Of a stretch of 64,000 bases of DNA, positions 52,441 through 61,751 are shown piece by piece. The stretch comes from Pseudomonas sp. LD120 (GTDB taxonomy: Bacteria > Pseudomonadota > Gammaproteobacteria > Pseudomonadales > Pseudomonadaceae). The notes under the pieces are model-generated. The model was not told the DNA's origin, did no database searches, and saw only the letters and a list, made by a program, of their open reading frames with translations. The position numbers and the translations under genes are program-made. Where the stretch lies: NCBI RefSeq assembly GCF_009861525.1, contig NZ_WVHL01000003.1:1116001-1180000 (forward strand), given 5' to 3'. Every line of letters begins with the position of its first letter. Position 1 is the stretch's first letter.

Positions 52441-52745
52441 TCAGGGCTTGCTCGCGTCGTAGGGCAGCAGCACGGTGTCGAGCGCCGCATCCAGGGGCAG
52501 GCTGGCAATCATCAGGATCGGGCACACCACACTCACCCAGCACATGCCGGTGAGCATGCGCGCGTAGCCAGGTCGTAGCCGGTGAGTATCTGGGCGTTCA
52601 TCGTCGTGCCGCGGTAATAGCGAGCGTCGCGCCAATCCTCGCCGCTGAGCGCCATGTAGGAGCCACAACTGCTCAGCAGCAGAGTGTTGAGCAGCAACAG
52701 GCAAGGGATGCTTCGGATGATCGGGCTCCCACGCCGGGGCGACAC
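52441..52745 (-). pseudogene. Frameshifted middle copy of the YceK/YidQ-like lipoprotein
   Basis: The 5' part (SPIIRSIPCLLLLNTLLLSS, then CGSYM) and the 3' part (YARMLTGMCWVSVVCPILMI, ASLPLDAALDTVLLPYDASK) lie in different frames. Against the left-hand copy one base is missing near 52565-52575 (GCGTAGCCAGGTCG versus GCGTAGCCCATGTCA). The shift removes the conserved core. It may be a real pseudogene or a single-base sequencing error, since the rest is well kept. Confidence 0.75.
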
Positions 52746-52760
52746 CGGGGCCGGCGAGAA

Positions 52761-53081
52761 TCAGTGCTTCATCGCGTCATAGGGCAGCAGCGCGGTGTCG
52801 GCCACGGCATCCACCGGCAGGCTGACGATGGCCACCACCGGACAGACGATGCTCATCCAGCAGAAGATCGTCGCATAGCCGTCGTAGCCGCTGGCGCCGC
52901 GCATGGTCAGCAGTTCGATATTGGCCTGGGTACCTTTGTAGTAGTCGTAGCCGGTGTGGGCGTTGGGGGTGCGGGCGATCAGGGTGCCGCAGCCTGCCAG
53001 CGACAGCAGGGACAACAGAAGTACAGCGTTGAGGGCTTTGATGATGCCATTCCTTAGCGAGCGGATTTTTGCCGCGCGCAT
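52761..53081 (-). CDS. YceK/YidQ-like lipoprotein
   Basis: A 106-residue lipoprotein precursor. The signal sequence ALNAVLLLSLLSLAGC carries the lipobox LAGC. The domain GYDGYATIFCWMSIVCPVVA then IVSLPVDAVADTALLPYDAM matches the two genes downstream, but at lower identity. It is first of the triplet in transcription order. YceK/YidQ members are small outer-membrane lipoproteins of unknown role. Confidence 0.82.
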   Translation of the reverse strand: MRAAKIRSLRNGIIKALNAVLLLSLLSLAGCGTLIARTPNAHTGYDYYKGTQANIELLTMRGASGYDGYATIFCWMSIVCPVVAIVSLPVDAVADTALLPYDAMKH

Positions 53082-53164
53082 CGTCGCAGAAGCCGGGCGC
53101 GCAAGCTAGATGAGGCTCGGATAAATAACCGGGCATGGACAAATAATCGTCAGCCCCATACCGA

Positions 53165-53701
53165 TCAGATGTCCGACGGGATCAACAGCAGCAGATCGGT
53201 ATCGCCGATGTCCACGCCAGCCTGGGTCAGCAAGGTGCTGGCCTGGCCCCGATGATGGGTCTGATGATTGAAGAAATGCACCAGCAGGGCGTGGAAATCG
53301 CGCTCGGCGACCACGCCCCGGGTGTTGGTGTAATGCAGGCTGCGGTCCAGGTCGGTCTCGCTCAGGGACTGGCTGAAATCGAGGATCAACTGGTCCAGCC
53401 ACTGGCGTTGCTGCCAGAGCCCGTCGAGGTCTGGAAACAGCAGGGTCTTGAGGTCCTGTGGCTGGGCCACCTGCTGCAGCGGGGCCAGAGCCGGGTGTTG
53501 CGCAGGGTGTTGGGCAAAGCGCTTGAGCCAGATCGTGTCACCGGCCAGCAAGTGATTGAGAGTGCCGAGGATCGAGCCGAAAAACGCCTGGCGATCGAGG
53601 ATGATCTGCGCCTCGGGCAGGGTCATGGCGGCGTTGTACAGCTTCGCGTTCATCCATTGGTTGTAGCGGGCCATCAGGCCTAGGTGCTCGCTGCGGTTCA
53701 T
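53165..53701 (-). CDS. DinB family protein
   Basis: A 178-residue four-helix protein of the DinB/YfiT-like superfamily. The metal-ligand histidines are present in GTLNHLLAGD and the HFFNHQTHHRGQ motif. Members are metal-dependent thiol transferases or damage-inducible proteins; the substrate here is unknown. The ATG at 53701 follows a plausible purine-rich site. It is not linked to its neighbours by spacing. Confidence 0.87.
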   Translation of the reverse strand: MNRSEHLGLMARYNQWMNAKLYNAAMTLPEAQIILDRQAFFGSILGTLNHLLAGDTIWLKRFAQHPAQHPALAPLQQVAQPQDLKTLLFPDLDGLWQQRQWLDQLILDFSQSLSETDLDRSLHYTNTRGVVAERDFHALLVHFFNHQTHHRGQASTLLTQAGVDIGDTDLLLLIPSDI

Positions 53702-53942
53702 GGTCGTTCCTGGTGGTGGGTGGCTCGATCAGTGGGGCATCAGCTTCGCAAGGTGAGTGGCCGGCGCGCAAGGGCGGCTTGAAAAGCCCCGTGCGATGGG
53801 CGTTTTTCGGCCAGCGAGCCATTAAAAAATCTGCCCCTTTGGCCCAGATAACATCGTTTCTCGGGGCCTGGGCTTTTCTCTATATTGGCCACCAGATCCA
53901 GCGCGGCAAGAGGTCGCGCGCCCTTTATGGTGAGCCGTTGCA

Positions 53943-55214
53943 ATGAATAAAAAAACTGAACGCACCGGGCCGGAAACCCCCGGAGCCGGTACCCGAGTGG
54001 TCTGGGGCGGAGAGCAGATCCGTCACCCCTACAACGCCACGCAAACGCCGATTGTCGCCAGCGCTGCCTACGGTTATGACGACATCGACCAGTGGTACGA
54101 CGTAGCGCTGGGCAAGGCCCCGGGCTTCATCTACAGCCGCATGAGCAACCCCACGGTGGAGACCCTGGAGGCCAAATTGTGCAACCTGGAAAACGCCGAG
54201 TCGGCCGTGGCTTTCAGCAGCGGCATGGCGGCCATCAGCGGCGTGCTCTACAGCTTCCTGCGTCACGGTCAGCGGGTGGTGTCGACCAAGGACAGTTACG
54301 GCGGCACCAACAAGATTTTCGAAGAGTTCCTGCCGCGCATGGGCGTGGCCGTGACCCTCTGCGAAACCTTCGACCAGCAGCAGATCGAAGCCGAAATCGC
54401 CCAGGGCTGCGACCTGCTGTACCTGGAAACCCCGACCAACCCGACCCTGAAGATCGTCGACATCCAGCGTCTGGTGAGCGCGGCGAAAAAAGTCGGCGCC
54501 CTGGTGGTGGCGGACAACACCTTTGCCACGCCGCTGAACCAGAACCCCCTGGCCCTGGGCGTGGACGTGGTGATCCACAGCGCCACCAAGTTCCTCAGTG
54601 GCCACGGCGACGTGCTCGGTGGCGTGGCCTGCGGCAGCGAGGCGCTGATGAGCCAGGTGCGTCACTACCGAGAAATCAACGGCGCGAGCCTCGATCCGTT
54701 CTCGGCCTACCTGATCATCCGCGGGATCAAGACCCTGGCCCTGCGCATGCGTCAGCAACAGCACAGTGCCGCGCAACTGGCGCAGTTCCTGCTCAACGAG
54801 CCGCTGGTGGAAGCGGTGAACTACCCAGGGTTGCCCAGCCACCCGAATCACGCCGTGGCCTGTGCGCAGATGCGCGGTTTCGGCGCCATTGTCAGCTTTG
54901 TCCTGGCGGGTGGCATGGACAGCGTCAAAGTGCTGTTGCCGCGCCTGCGCTATGCCCACTGCGCCGGCAACCTGGGGGCGGTGGAAACCATCTACGGTCC
55001 GGCCCGCACCACCAGCCACGTCGAGAACACCCTGGAGGAGCGTCAGGCCCTGGGCATTTCCGAAGGGCTGGTACGGATCTCGGTGGGCATCGAAGACACC
55101 GATGATCTGCTGGCGGACCTGCAACAGGCGTTCGCCTGGTTGCGCCAATCCCTGAACCCGGCCCTGAACCTGGAGCCGTCCCTGAATTTTCCTCGGGCCG
55201 AGGTCGCCCACTGA
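53943..55214 (+). CDS. Cystathionine gamma-synthase/lyase family PLP enzyme
   Basis: A 423-residue Cys/Met-metabolism PLP enzyme. It shows YSRMSNPT, SSGMAAISG, the cofactor aspartate in VVADNTFATP, and the Schiff-base lysine in HSATKFLSGHGDVLGG. The position of the methionine gamma-lyase Cys is Gly here (KDSYGGTN), which favours cystathionine-type chemistry over methioninase. A MmuP-like permease, a threonine synthase homologue and two regulators follow, suggesting use of sulfur or hydroxy amino acids. Confidence 0.86.
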   Translation: MNKKTERTGPETPGAGTRVVWGGEQIRHPYNATQTPIVASAAYGYDDIDQWYDVALGKAPGFIYSRMSNPTVETLEAKLCNLENAESAVAFSSGMAAISGVLYSFLRHGQRVVSTKDSYGGTNKIFEEFLPRMGVAVTLCETFDQQQIEAEIAQGCDLLYLETPTNPTLKIVDIQRLVSAAKKVGALVVADNTFATPLNQNPLALGVDVVIHSATKFLSGHGDVLGGVACGSEALMSQVRHYREINGASLDPFSAYLIIRGIKTLALRMRQQQHSAAQLAQFLLNEPLVEAVNYPGLPSHPNHAVACAQMRGFGAIVSFVLAGGMDSVKVLLPRLRYAHCAGNLGAVETIYGPARTTSHVENTLEERQALGISEGLVRISVGIEDTDDLLADLQQAFAWLRQSLNPALNLEPSLNFPRAEVAH

Positions 55215-55227
55215 GTGTGCGCAACAC

Positions 55228-55257
55228 CCCCCACGGCAAGGCAGCGAGTGGGGGTTT
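55228..55257 (+). terminator. Hairpin after the CGS-family gene
   Basis: CCCCCAC (55228-55234) and GTGGGGG (55248-55254), followed by TTT. It lies just past the stop and 110 bases before the permease start, so the permease probably has its own promoter or is partly attenuated. Confidence 0.55.
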
Positions 55258-55365
55258 CATGAAGAGGAATAACAATAAAAACCTGTTGGCAATCCTTTGC
55301 TTTTCTGCCCATTCCGAACGTCGCAGACACTGAGACTTGCCCCGACAACTTTCATGAGAACCATC

Positions 55366-56802
55366 ATGTCCCTACAAGAACAACAGACCGACTTGCGCAG
55401 CGGTTTCAAGCAAGAAATGCAGACCCGGCACATCGTCATGCTCGCCCTTGGCGGGGTCATTGGCACCGGGCTGTTCCTCACTTCCGGCTACACGGTGAAC
55501 CAGGCCGGTCCGCTGGGCGCGGTGATCGCCTACATCATCGGTGCGCTGATGGTGTACATGGTGATGATGTGCCTGGGCGAGCTGGCGGTGCAGATGCCCG
55601 AGACCGGGTCCTTCAGCACCTACGCCACGCGCTTTCTCGGCCCCGGCACCGGCTACACCGTGGCCTGGCTGTACTGGCTGACCTGGACCGTGGCCATCGG
55701 CTCGGAGTTCACCGCCGCCGGCATTCTCATGACTCGCTGGTTCCCCGAGACCCCGGTGTGGATCTGGAGCGCGCTGTTCGCCCTGGTGGTGTTTTTGTCC
55801 AACGTGGTCTCGGTGCGGCTGTTCGCCGAAACCGAGTTCTGGCTGTCGCTGGTCAAGGTGATCACCGTGCTGGTGTTCCTGGTGGTGGGCGGCGGGGCAA
55901 TCCTCGGTTTGTTGCACATCGATCAGGCCCACAGTATTGGCTTGAGCAACTTTACCCGCGAGGGGTTGTTCCCCACCGGCTTCATGCCGATTGCCATGAC
56001 CCTGCTGGCGGTGTCCTTCGCCTTCTCCGGCACTGAGCTGATCGGCATTGCCGCCGGGGAAACCCGCGACCCGCAACGCAATGTGCCACGGGCGATCCGC
56101 ACCACGGTGCTGCGCCTGGCGATCTTCTTCGTCGGCACCATCTTCGTCCTCGCCACCCTGTTGCCCCGGGAGCAGGCCGGTTTGGTGGAAAGTCCGTTCG
56201 TCACGGTGTTCACCTACATCGGCATTCCGTACTCGGCCGACATCATGAACTTCGTGATCATCAGCGCGCTGCTGTCCGCCGCCAACTCCGGGCTGTACGC
56301 CGCCTCACGGATGCTCTGGACCCTGAGTGACCAGGGGCATCTGCCCAAGCAGTTCTCGGCCCTGACCCGCATGGGCACGCCGCTCAACGCGATCATCGTA
56401 AGCATGGCCGGCGGCGCGGCCTCGCTGCTCAGCAGTGTGTTCGCCCCGGACACCATCTACCTGGCCCTGGTGTCGATCTCCGGGCTGGCGGTGGTGGTGG
56501 TGTGGATGAGCATCGCCGCCAGCCAGATCGCCTTCCGCCGTCACTATGTGGCCAACGGCGGTGATGTGCGTGAGCTCAAGTTCCGTGTCCGCGGCTATCC
56601 CTGGGTGCCGCTGGGGGCGTTGTTCTGCTGTGCCCTGGCCTGTGTCGGTATCGGTTTCGATCCCGAGCAGCGGGTGGCCCTGTACTTCGGCGTGCCCTTC
56701 ATCGCCTGGTGCTACTTCGTGTATTACATTACCCGCTCAAGCCGCCAGCGGCGCCTGTCCCTGGCGCCTCCGGCACGGCCGTCCGATGCCTTGCAGGGCT
56801 GA
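55366..56802 (+). CDS. Amino acid permease, S-methylmethionine (MmuP)-like
   Basis: A 478-residue APC-superfamily permease with about twelve helices. Segments [37 protein letters not shown], and [16 protein letters not shown] then [15 protein letters not shown] resemble E. coli MmuP more than LysP or AroP. S-methylmethionine or a related sulfur amino acid is thus a likely substrate, by inference only. ATG 55366 (MSLQEQQTD) is used; ATG 55354 is possible. The CGS-family enzyme upstream fits that substrate class. Confidence 0.82.
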   Translation: MSLQEQQTDLRSGFKQEMQTRHIVMLALGGVIGTGLFLTSGYTVNQAGPLGAVIAYIIGALMVYMVMMCLGELAVQMPETGSFSTYATRFLGPGTGYTVAWLYWLTWTVAIGSEFTAAGILMTRWFPETPVWIWSALFALVVFLSNVVSVRLFAETEFWLSLVKVITVLVFLVVGGGAILGLLHIDQAHSIGLSNFTREGLFPTGFMPIAMTLLAVSFAFSGTELIGIAAGETRDPQRNVPRAIRTTVLRLAIFFVGTIFVLATLLPREQAGLVESPFVTVFTYIGIPYSADIMNFVIISALLSAANSGLYAASRMLWTLSDQGHLPKQFSALTRMGTPLNAIIVSMAGGAASLLSSVFAPDTIYLALVSISGLAVVVVWMSIAASQIAFRRHYVANGGDVRELKFRVRGYPWVPLGALFCCALACVGIGFDPEQRVALYFGVPFIAWCYFVYYITRSSRQRRLSLAPPARPSDALQG

Positions 56803-56843
56803 CGGATGCGCCCGGCGTCCAGGGTGTCCAAACGAGTCAGGCC

Positions 56844-57734
56844 ATGAAGCAAAAGAGCTTGCCCCCACTGAACTGGTTGCGTGCTTTCGAAGTGTCCGCC
56901 CGCTGCCTGAATTTCACCCATGCCGCCGAGGAACTGTTCCTCACCCAGGGCGCTGTGAGCCAGCAGATCCGCCAGTTGGAAAGTCACCTCGGGGTGGCGC
57001 TGTTCAAGCGCCTGCCCCGAGGCCTGGACCTGACCGAGGAAGGCCGTTCCTACCTGCCGGTGGTGCAGGACGCCATCACCCGGCTGGCGGTGGGCACCAA
57101 TGAGATCTTCGGTCAGCACAAGCGTCGGCCGATCAAGGTACGCGGCAGTCTGGCGTTCTTTGTCCACTGGTTGGCGCCCAAGCTGGCGGACTTCCAGCAG
57201 CGCCAGCCGTTGGTGGATATCCGCTACATCAGCAATATCTGGGTCAAGGAGCTGGACGGCGAAGACGACCTGGAAATTCGCTGGGGCCACGGTCACTGGC
57301 CGGGGCTGGTGGCCCAGCGCCTGACATGGGACACGCTGTTTCCGGTGTGTGCCCCCAGCTTGCTGGAGAAGGCGCCGCTGCAGGTGCCGGCGGACTTGGC
57401 GCGGCATCCGCTGTTGCATGTGCTGGGTTACGAAGAAGGCTGGGGCTACTGGTTGCAGAGGGCGGGCGCCGAGCAGGTGGATTCGTCCCGGGGGATGCAG
57501 TTCGACACCCTGATCTCGACCCTGCGCATGGCCGAACTGGGGCAGGGCGTGGCCTTGGCGCGTTCTTCCATGGTCGATCAGATGCTGGCCGACGGGTGCC
57601 TGGTGGAGCCTTTCGCGCAGCGCATCGAGGCCAGCGAATCCTTTTACCTGGTCCGTGGGGCCGGGGCCGATCCACACCCCGATGCGCTGGCATTTTCCAC
57701 CTGGCTGGTGGAGCAGGCGCATCGCTATAAATGA
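56844..57734 (+). CDS. LysR-type regulator (GcvA-like)
   Basis: A 296-residue LysR protein of the GcvA subgroup (LPPLNWLRAFEVSARCLNFT, AEELFLTQGAVSQQIRQLE). It has the GcvA-like pattern VDIRYISN...LDGEDDLEIRWG in the effector domain. It lies between the permease and the threonine synthase-like gene, all on the same strand, and is the likely controller of one or both. Confidence 0.85.
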   Translation: MKQKSLPPLNWLRAFEVSARCLNFTHAAEELFLTQGAVSQQIRQLESHLGVALFKRLPRGLDLTEEGRSYLPVVQDAITRLAVGTNEIFGQHKRRPIKVRGSLAFFVHWLAPKLADFQQRQPLVDIRYISNIWVKELDGEDDLEIRWGHGHWPGLVAQRLTWDTLFPVCAPSLLEKAPLQVPADLARHPLLHVLGYEEGWGYWLQRAGAEQVDSSRGMQFDTLISTLRMAELGQGVALARSSMVDQMLADGCLVEPFAQRIEASESFYLVRGAGADPHPDALAFSTWLVEQAHRYK

Positions 57735-57750
57735 CTGGCTGGAGCCAAGC

Positions 57751-59130
57751 ATGCGCTATGTGAGTACCCGCAACGCCACTGAACAGGTGGATTTCGCGAC
57801 CGTGGTTTTGTCTGGCATGGCCGCTGATGGCGGACTCTACGTGCCGCAGCGGTTGCCGTGTTTCAGCCCCCAGGAAATCGCCAACTGGTCGACCCTGGAT
57901 TACCCCGAACTGGCCTTTCGGGTGCTCAGCCCCTTTGTCGGCGACAGCCTGCCCGAGGCCGACTTCAAGGCGCTGCTGCACCGGGCCTACAGCGGGTTTG
58001 GCCATCGTGCGGTGGCGCCTTTGCGCCAGATCGATCGCAATGAATGGCTGCTGGAGCTGTTTCATGGCCCCAGCGGTTCGGCCAAGGACTTTGCCGCACG
58101 CTTGCAGGCACAACTGGTGGGCTATTTTCTCCAGCGCCGCCAGCGTCGCGGGGTGCTGGTGGGCGCCACCAATGGTGACACCGGGCTGGCGGCGATCGAG
58201 GCCTTCAAGGACTGCCCGCAGACCCAGGTGCTGGTGTTCTACCCGCAGCACGGCGTGCCCGAACAGCAAGGGCGGCAATTGCAGGCCGCGCACCAGCCGG
58301 GCCTGTGGCGCTTCGCCGTGGAGGGCAGCTTCGATGATTGCCAGACCCTGGTCAGCCGCTTGCTGCGCCAGTGGCCGTTGGCCGAGCACGAGGTGATCGG
58401 CTTCAACTCCAGCAACTGGGTCGGAGTCATGGCCCAGTTGGTGCTGTATTTCCATGCCGTGCTGCAACTGGGTGGGGGCCAGCGGCCCATCGGCTTCAGC
58501 GTACCGGCGGCCAGTTTCGCCGAGGTCTATGCCGGCTACATCGTGCAGAAGATGGGTTTGCCGATCACCCAGATGATCGTGGCCACCAATCGCAATGACG
58601 CCCTGCACCAACTGTTCTTGAAGAACCAGTATTCCCGGGGGCAGGCCAGCCAGAGCCTGTCGCCGGCCATGGACCTGTCGCTGTTCGCCAACCTGGAGCG
58701 CCTGGTCTGGGAGCTGTATGGTCAGGACCCGCACGCGGTGGCGGCGCTGATGCAGCGTTTTGAGAGCAGCGGCGAGATGACCCTGAACAACGAGGCCTGG
58801 CTGCAGGCGCGGATGATCATCGACTCCTATTCGGTCAGCGACGAACAGACTGGCAAGGAGATCGTCAGCCTGTACCGGGACACCGGCTATGTCATCGACC
58901 CCCATGCCGCCACCGGCGTCCTGGCGGCACGCCTGTACCGCCGTAGTCTGGTGGCCCCGATGGTCACCCTGGGGGAAATCGCACCGGCCAAGTCGGCGCG
59001 GCTGCTCAGTTCGCTGGGCATCCCCGGGGTGCTGCCGCCATCGGTGGCAGCACCCTCGACCCTGCAGTGGCAGGCCCTGGCGGCGGATGATTTTGCCGCC
59101 TTGCTGGATTGCCTGAAGGCACTGGGATGA
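57751..59130 (+). CDS. Divergent threonine synthase paralogue
   Basis: A 459-residue fold-type II PLP enzyme with ThrC layout (MRYVSTRNATEQVDFATVVL, DGGLYVP). Conserved positions differ from the housekeeping enzyme as I know it. The PLP-lysine segment is FHGPSGSAKDFA rather than FHGPTLAFKDFA, and SGDTG reads NGDTG. The lysine itself is kept. It probably acts on a related phosphohomoserine-like substrate or is a specialised ThrC. It starts 16 bases after the LysR stop and ends 19 bases before an Lrp-type regulator. Confidence 0.8.
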   Translation: MRYVSTRNATEQVDFATVVLSGMAADGGLYVPQRLPCFSPQEIANWSTLDYPELAFRVLSPFVGDSLPEADFKALLHRAYSGFGHRAVAPLRQIDRNEWLLELFHGPSGSAKDFAARLQAQLVGYFLQRRQRRGVLVGATNGDTGLAAIEAFKDCPQTQVLVFYPQHGVPEQQGRQLQAAHQPGLWRFAVEGSFDDCQTLVSRLLRQWPLAEHEVIGFNSSNWVGVMAQLVLYFHAVLQLGGGQRPIGFSVPAASFAEVYAGYIVQKMGLPITQMIVATNRNDALHQLFLKNQYSRGQASQSLSPAMDLSLFANLERLVWELYGQDPHAVAALMQRFESSGEMTLNNEAWLQARMIIDSYSVSDEQTGKEIVSLYRDTGYVIDPHAATGVLAARLYRRSLVAPMVTLGEIAPAKSARLLSSLGIPGVLPPSVAAPSTLQWQALAADDFAALLDCLKALG

Positions 59131-59149
59131 ACCGGTTCAAGGGGGCTGT

Positions 59150-59587
59150 ATGAAGCGGATTCTGGATCCTCTGGACGAGCGCATTCTGGCCGAACTGACC
59201 CTCAATGCCCGGGCCGCCCACGCCGAGCTGGCGGCCAAGGTCAACCTGTCGCGCAATGCCGTGCGCCAGCGCATCGAACGCCTGGAGCGCGACGGCGCGA
59301 TCCAGGGCTACACCATTCGCCTGGGCGCGGGGCGCGGGGCGGAGACCCGGATCAATGCGCTGATCTTTGTCTACCGCTACGACCGCATGCGCGGCGCCGA
59401 AGTGCTGCAGGCCTTGCGTGCCATGCCGGAGATCGTCCAGTGCGAAGTGCTCAGCGGCGAGTTCGATGTACTGGTGCGGGTCAGCGCCGCCACGGCGGAG
59501 CGGGTGCACCGGGTGTGGAATGACATCGCCGCCTTGCCTGGGGTGGAAAATACCGTGACGTCCTTTGTTTTGTCGTCGGTGAGTTAG
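59150..59587 (+). CDS. Lrp/AsnC-family regulator
   Basis: A 145-residue regulator. The helix-turn-helix (LDERILAELTLNARAAHAEL, AKVNLSRNAVRQRIERLERD) and RAM/AsnC ligand domain (QCEVLSGEFDVLVRVS) are complete. These proteins sense amino acids. It closes the LysR-threonine synthase-Lrp run and is followed by a good terminator, so it probably reports the pathway's amino acid level. Confidence 0.9.
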   Translation: MKRILDPLDERILAELTLNARAAHAELAAKVNLSRNAVRQRIERLERDGAIQGYTIRLGAGRGAETRINALIFVYRYDRMRGAEVLQALRAMPEIVQCEVLSGEFDVLVRVSAATAERVHRVWNDIAALPGVENTVTSFVLSSVS

Positions 59588-59605
59588 GCGCTGTCTGCCT
59601 GCTTG

Positions 59606-59632
59606 AAAAAGCCAACGAGTGTTGGCTTTTTT
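59606..59632 (+). terminator. Rho-independent terminator after the Lrp/AsnC gene
   Basis: AAAAAGCCAAC, GAGT loop, GTTGGCTTTTTT. It is a perfect stem with a U-run about 18 bases past the stop. Confidence 0.9.
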
Positions 59633-59978
59633 GCTTTTTCGGCGTCGCAGACTGTGCCTGCTCATGCCTCATGAACAGGTGTTGGGCGGTACGCCTTGAA
59701 ATGGTTTCAGTGGAAATCTGCGCGGGTAGTCGATGGCTCTAAGAAACGCTTCTGGCGGATCAACAGTCTGCTACCAAGAAGACCCTTTATGAAAATTCAG
59801 ATCAATCTGATGTGGCGGTTACCGGGGTCTATCTAGTATCGGCACCCGCTCCAGTGCCCGGATTATGCGGGGATACGCAGTTTGTCGGGGCGTTCAGCGC
59901 TTATTTGACGCCAAGATAGTGGCGAATTAACATCACTCGCCCTGTGTTGACCCTTGCTGCCCTTTCGAAGGACCGAAT
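59633..59978. promoter_or_regulatory. Upstream region of the two-partner secretion genes
   Basis: This 346-base stretch contains no gene I can support. It is less GC-rich around 59780-59830 and 59900-59935, where the promoter of the tpsB gene is expected. The dyad GACGCCAAGATAGTGGCG (59908-59926, GCC/GGC arms) is a minor inverted repeat. I see no clear operator. Confidence 0.35.
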
Positions 59979-61724
59979 ATGTCTATCCCCACCCTCGGGA
60001 TGAGGCTGTGCTGTGCCCTGTCCTGCCTGCTGCTGGCCGGCACCGTGCACATGGCTGTTGCCGCCCCCTTGCCCGTCCCGACCTTCAACCCCGGCGATCA
60101 GGACCTGATCCGCGATCGGCAAAATCGCCTGCTGGAAGAGCAGCAGCGGCGTCTCGAGGAACTCAAGGACTTGCCCGGCAAGAGCGCCGCGCCTGTAGCG
60201 CCCAGCGCGCCCAGCGATAGCCGCTGCTTCCCGATTCAGGATATCCAGCTCAAAGGCGCCGATTCGCTGTCCGCCAGCGAGCGCGAGCGCCTGCTCAAGC
60301 CCTACATCGGCCAGTGCCTGGGGGTGGCCCAGCTCAACGAGCTGCTCAAGGTCATCACCAACCGCTACATCGAGAAGGGCCTGGTCACCAGCCGCGCCTA
60401 CCTGCCGCAACAGGACCTGTCCAGCGGCCACCTGCAGGTGCTGGTGGTAGAGGGCAAGCTCGAAGGGCTCAAGGCCGCCGAGGGCAGCAAGCTCAGCGCT
60501 CGTGAACTGAACATGGCCTTTCCCGGCAGCAGCGGTGAACTGCTCAACCTGCGGCAGATCGAGCAGATGGTCGACCAGCTCAACCGCCTGCCGTCGAATC
60601 AGGCGCAGATGGAGCTGGCCCCGGGGCAGGCCGTGGGCGGCAGCGAAGTCCTGGTCAAGAACAATGCGCAGAAGCCCTGGCGCGTCGGCCTGTCACGCAG
60701 CAACGAGGGCCAGAAGAGCACCGGCGAGCAGCAGTGGGGCAGCTCTTTCGAATGGGACAGCCCTCTGGGATTGGCCGACCAACTGGTGTTGCGCGGCGGC
60801 CACGACGCCGTCAGCGACCACCAGAAAACCTCGCGCAACGCCATGCTCTACTACAACCTGCCGTTTGGCTGGTGGAACCTCAGCTACAGCTACAGCCAGA
60901 GCGAATACCGCTCCCTGGCCCAGGCCGTGGGCTTCAACTTCAAGCAGACCGGCGACAGCCAGAACCATCAACTGCGCCTTGAGCGAGTGATCCACCGCGA
61001 TGCCGTGAGCAAGACCTCGCTGAACAGCGGCCTGAGCTACCTGCGCACCAACAACTACATCGAAGACAGCAAGCTCAGTAACAGCAGCAATCGCCTCAGC
61101 GAAGCGCAGTTCGGCATCAACCACGGCCGGCGCATCGGCGGCGCCTTCGTCAACCTCGACCTGGGCCTGCAGGACGGCATCGGCGCCTTCGACGCCCAGC
61201 GCCAGAAGGAACGCGACGACACAACGGGCAAGCGCCAGGCCAACGCCCGCTATCGCAAATACACCGCCACCGCCAGCTACCTGCAGCCGTTCAAGCTGTG
61301 GGACGAGGCCCTGGTGTTCAGCAGCCTGGTCACCGGCCAGCGCAGCGAGGATGTGCTGTTCAGCTCGCAACGCATGAGCCTGGGCAGCCAGTCCTCGATC
61401 CGTGGCTACAAGGACCAGAGCCTCAATGGCGACAGCGGCTACTACTGGCGCAACGACCTGCGCTGGAGTCGCCCTGTGACCTGGAACTGGCTGCGCCCGG
61501 CCTTCGCCGAGTACGGCACCGGGCTGGGCTATGACCTCGGCGCGATTCGCAACGACCGCTACAACGCCGAGCAGCATGGCCGGGTCTCCAGCGACTCCAT
61601 CGAGTTCTTTGCCCGCGGCAAGCACCTTGCCGCCAGCGTGACCTTTGCTCATTCCCTCGAACGGCCCGAAGCCCTGAGTGAACGCGAAGCCCCGATCTAT
61701 TTCCGTTTGGACCTGTTCCTTTAA
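59979..61724 (+). CDS. TpsB outer-membrane translocator (ShlB/FhaC/CdiB family)
   Basis: A 581-residue two-partner secretion transporter. A signal peptide (CCALSCLLLAGTVHMAVA-AP) is followed by an N-terminal helix rich in Glu/Arg (RLLEEQQRRLEELKDL) that plugs the pore in homologues. Two POTRA domains (CFPIQDIQLKGADSL, LNELLKVITNRYIEKGLVTS) and a 16-strand barrel follow, ending YFRLDLFL. SSIRGYKDQSLNGDSGYYWR holds the conserved barrel-loop RGY motif. It exports the exoprotein encoded 27 bases downstream. Confidence 0.93.
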   Translation: MSIPTLGMRLCCALSCLLLAGTVHMAVAAPLPVPTFNPGDQDLIRDRQNRLLEEQQRRLEELKDLPGKSAAPVAPSAPSDSRCFPIQDIQLKGADSLSASERERLLKPYIGQCLGVAQLNELLKVITNRYIEKGLVTSRAYLPQQDLSSGHLQVLVVEGKLEGLKAAEGSKLSARELNMAFPGSSGELLNLRQIEQMVDQLNRLPSNQAQMELAPGQAVGGSEVLVKNNAQKPWRVGLSRSNEGQKSTGEQQWGSSFEWDSPLGLADQLVLRGGHDAVSDHQKTSRNAMLYYNLPFGWWNLSYSYSQSEYRSLAQAVGFNFKQTGDSQNHQLRLERVIHRDAVSKTSLNSGLSYLRTNNYIEDSKLSNSSNRLSEAQFGINHGRRIGGAFVNLDLGLQDGIGAFDAQRQKERDDTTGKRQANARYRKYTATASYLQPFKLWDEALVFSSLVTGQRSEDVLFSSQRMSLGSQSSIRGYKDQSLNGDSGYYWRNDLRWSRPVTWNWLRPAFAEYGTGLGYDLGAIRNDRYNAEQHGRVSSDSIEFFARGKHLAASVTFAHSLERPEALSEREAPIYFRLDLFL

Positions 61725-61751
61725 TTCCGCTTTTTGCCTGAGATTCTTGAC

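Noticed and set aside
53925..55211. A 428-codon minus-strand frame opposite the CGS-family gene
   Set aside because: The plus-strand gene has all PLP-enzyme motifs; the antisense frame has none.
57244..58905. A 553-codon minus-strand frame across the LysR and threonine synthase-like genes
   Set aside because: Antisense to two well-supported genes, with no domain and a proline/arginine-rich end.
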